This document shows positions 4,929-6,072 of a stretch of 6,072 nucleotides of DNA, piece after piece. The stretch comes from Actinomycetota bacterium. GTDB lineage: Bacteria > Actinomycetota > AC-67. Position numbers and translations under genes: made by a program. The DNA is taken from positions 1 through 6,072 of the forward strand of contig VAYV01000045.1 in assembly GCA_005883175.1 (NCBI GenBank). Reading direction: 5' to 3'. The notes beneath the pieces were generated by a model. The model saw only the letters and a program-made list of their open reading frames with translations, searched no databases and was not told the DNA's origin. How positions within the stretch are numbered: position 1 is the first letter of the stretch; every line of letters begins with the position of its first letter.

Positions 4929-6072
4929 ATGACGTCATCGCCGAACGGTTCCGCCGATCAGGACCGCCGCTCGCCGCCGCTCGTCGAGCCTGCGGAAGGG
5001 TTGACCAATCAAGAGATCCGTCGCTACTCGCGACACCTGATCATCCCGGACATCGCCATGGACGGGCAGCGCCGGATGAAGAACGCCAAGGTGCTGTGCA
5101 TCGGCGCCGGCGGTCTGGGATCACCGGTGGCGATGTACCTGGCGGCGGCCGGCGTCGGTACGCTCGGCCTCGTCGACTACGACGTGGTGGACGAGACGAA
5201 CCTCCAGCGTCAGATCATGCACGGCCAGTCGGACGTTGGCCGGAAGAAGCTCGACAGCGCGGAAGACTCGATCAAGGAGATCAACCCGTTCGTCAACGTG
5301 GTCAAGCACGAGACCTTCGTCACGTCGGAGAACGCGCTGGATCTCTTCAGCGGCTACGACCTGATCATCGACGGATCGGACAACTTCCCGACGCGGTACC
5401 TGGTGAACGACGCGTGCGTGCTGCTCGGCAAGCCGTACGTGTGGGGATCGATCTACCGGTTCGACGGACAGCTCTCGGTGTTCTGGGCGGAGCACGGACC
5501 GTGCTATCGCTGCTTGTTCCCCGAGCCGCCTCCTCCCGGGATGGTCCCGTCGTGCGCCGAGGGAGGCGTGCTCGGCATGCTTTGCGGAACGATCGGTTCG
5601 CTGCAGACGACCGAAGCCGTGAAGCTCATCACCGGTACCGGCGATCCGATGATCGGCCGGATGCTGATCTACGACGCGCTCGAGCTGAAGTTCCGCGAGC
5701 TCAAGGTGCGGAAAGACCCCGAGTGCCCGGTCTGCGGGAAGAACCCGACCGTGACCGAGCTCATCGACTACGAGGCGTTCTGCGGCGTCACGCCCGACGT
5801 TGCCGAGTTCGCGTCGCAGGTCTCGCTGACGCCGCGCGAGCTTTCCGATCTGATCGACGCCGGCGAGGACGTGACGCTGATCGACGTGCGCGAGCCGCAC
5901 GAGTGGGAGATCGTCCACTTCGACGACGCGAAGCTGATCCCGGTCGCAGAGGTGATCGAGCGGGCGAGTGAGATCCCTCAGTCCGGCAACGTCGTCGTCT
6001 ACTGCAAGGTCGGCGCGCGCTCAGCCGAGGTTCTCCGGTGGCTGCACAGCGTCGGCCTCACGAACACGAAGC
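4929..6072 (+). CDS. moeZ: MoeZ-type adenylyltransferase/sulfurtransferase (ThiF/MoeB domain plus rhodanese), 3' end outside window
   Basis: The open frame from ATG 4929 runs through the right edge (381 codons visible). N-terminal E1-like domain (about 25-260): RYSRHLIIP (R35), nucleotide loop GAGGLGSP (59-66), NLQRQ (R94), K107, DGSDNFPTRYLVND with D151, YVWGSIYRFDGQ and PPPGMVPSCAEGGVLG with the acyl/thiocarboxylate-handling C209. Two CxxC pairs, C192/C195 and C266/C269, form the structural zinc site of MoeB/MOCS3. A rhodanese domain begins near 298 (SLTPRELSDLID, LIDVREPHEWEI) with active-site loop C359-KVGARS, so it keeps its sulfur-donating cysteine; about 15-25 residues are missing at the edge. 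MoeZ adenylates the C-terminus of MoaD and CysO-like carriers and passes sulfur to them, for molybdopterin and thiocarboxylate-dependent cysteine synthesis. Mycobacterial MoeZ, as recalled, lacks the zinc cysteines. Partners (moaD, moaE, cysO, cysM) are not in view, so the client carrier cannot be read from context. Confidence 0.95.
   Translation, partial: MTSSPNGSADQDRRSPPLVEPAEGLTNQEIRRYSRHLIIPDIAMDGQRRMKNAKVLCIGAGGLGSPVAMYLAAAGVGTLGLVDYDVVDETNLQRQIMHGQSDVGRKKLDSAEDSIKEINPFVNVVKHETFVTSENALDLFSGYDLIIDGSDNFPTRYLVNDACVLLGKPYVWGSIYRFDGQLSVFWAEHGPCYRCLFPEPPPPGMVPSCAEGGVLGMLCGTIGSLQTTEAVKLITGTGDPMIGRMLIYDALELKFRELKVRKDPECPVCGKNPTVTELIDYEAFCGVTPDVAEFASQVSLTPRELSDLIDAGEDVTLIDVREPHEWEIVHFDDAKLIPVAEVIERASEIPQSGNVVVYCKVGARSAEVLRWLHSVGLTNTK

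Noticed and set aside
5096..5971. Open frame of 291 codons on the + strand within moeZ
   Set aside because: It is a shifted-frame shadow, very rich in Arg and Gly, lying wholly inside the well-conserved moeZ frame that begins at 4929.
1..6072. Search for an undescribed multi-gene system, mobile element, CRISPR array or RNA gene
   Set aside because: Every sizeable stretch is filled by a recognised core gene on one strand; no direct-repeat arrays, terminal inverted repeats, transposase or integrase motifs, or tRNA-like folds were seen by eye.

Overview
The window holds a dense, GC-rich, single-strand run of bacterial housekeeping genes, all on the + strand and complete except at the two edges. 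The gene order coaD, a DivIVA/SepIVA-like coiled-coil gene, DUF177 (YceD), rpmF, rnc, mutM, together with a MoeZ-type adenylyltransferase-rhodanese, points to an actinobacterial (Actinomycetota) chromosome. Bacterial type is further supported by GTG starts, stop/start abutments and a probable leaderless promoter. I cannot place it below phylum; it does not look like a close relative of Mycobacterium or Streptomyces, so a less-studied, deep-branching lineage is my inference.

Layout. Positions 1-827 carry the 3' end of recG (branch-migration helicase). It is directly abutted by rsmD (16S rRNA m2G966 methyltransferase, 828-1403), which overlaps coaD (phosphopantetheine adenylyltransferase, about 1375-1854). 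coaD in turn overlaps by 14 nt a SepIVA-like coiled-coil protein gene (1841-2458). After an 82-nt gap with a probable extended -10 promoter, a second run follows: DUF177/YceD (2541-3089), rpmF (ribosomal protein L32, 3090-3272), rnc (RNase III, 3277-4017) and mutM (formamidopyrimidine-DNA glycosylase, 4020-4853). A 75-nt gap with a weak possible promoter precedes moeZ (4929 to beyond the right edge), an E1-like adenylyltransferase fused to a rhodanese domain. That last gene is open at the window edge, with 381 codons visible.

How they fit together. The first run joins DNA repair, rRNA modification, coenzyme A synthesis and probably septum or envelope organisation. The second is mainly ribosome biogenesis and RNA processing (DUF177, L32, RNase III) with a base-excision repair gene at its end. 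moeZ supplies sulfur to small carrier proteins for molybdopterin and, in actinobacteria, cysteine synthesis; it looks like its own transcription unit.

I found no mobile element, CRISPR array, RNA gene or unknown multi-gene system. The window is essentially ordinary core genome. The points most worth a second look are a roughly 10-residue insertion in the translocation motif of RecG, a probable leaderless promoter for DUF177-rpmF-rnc-mutM, and the unusual zinc-cysteine-bearing MoeZ next to mutM. There is no gene-free stretch longer than 82 nt.
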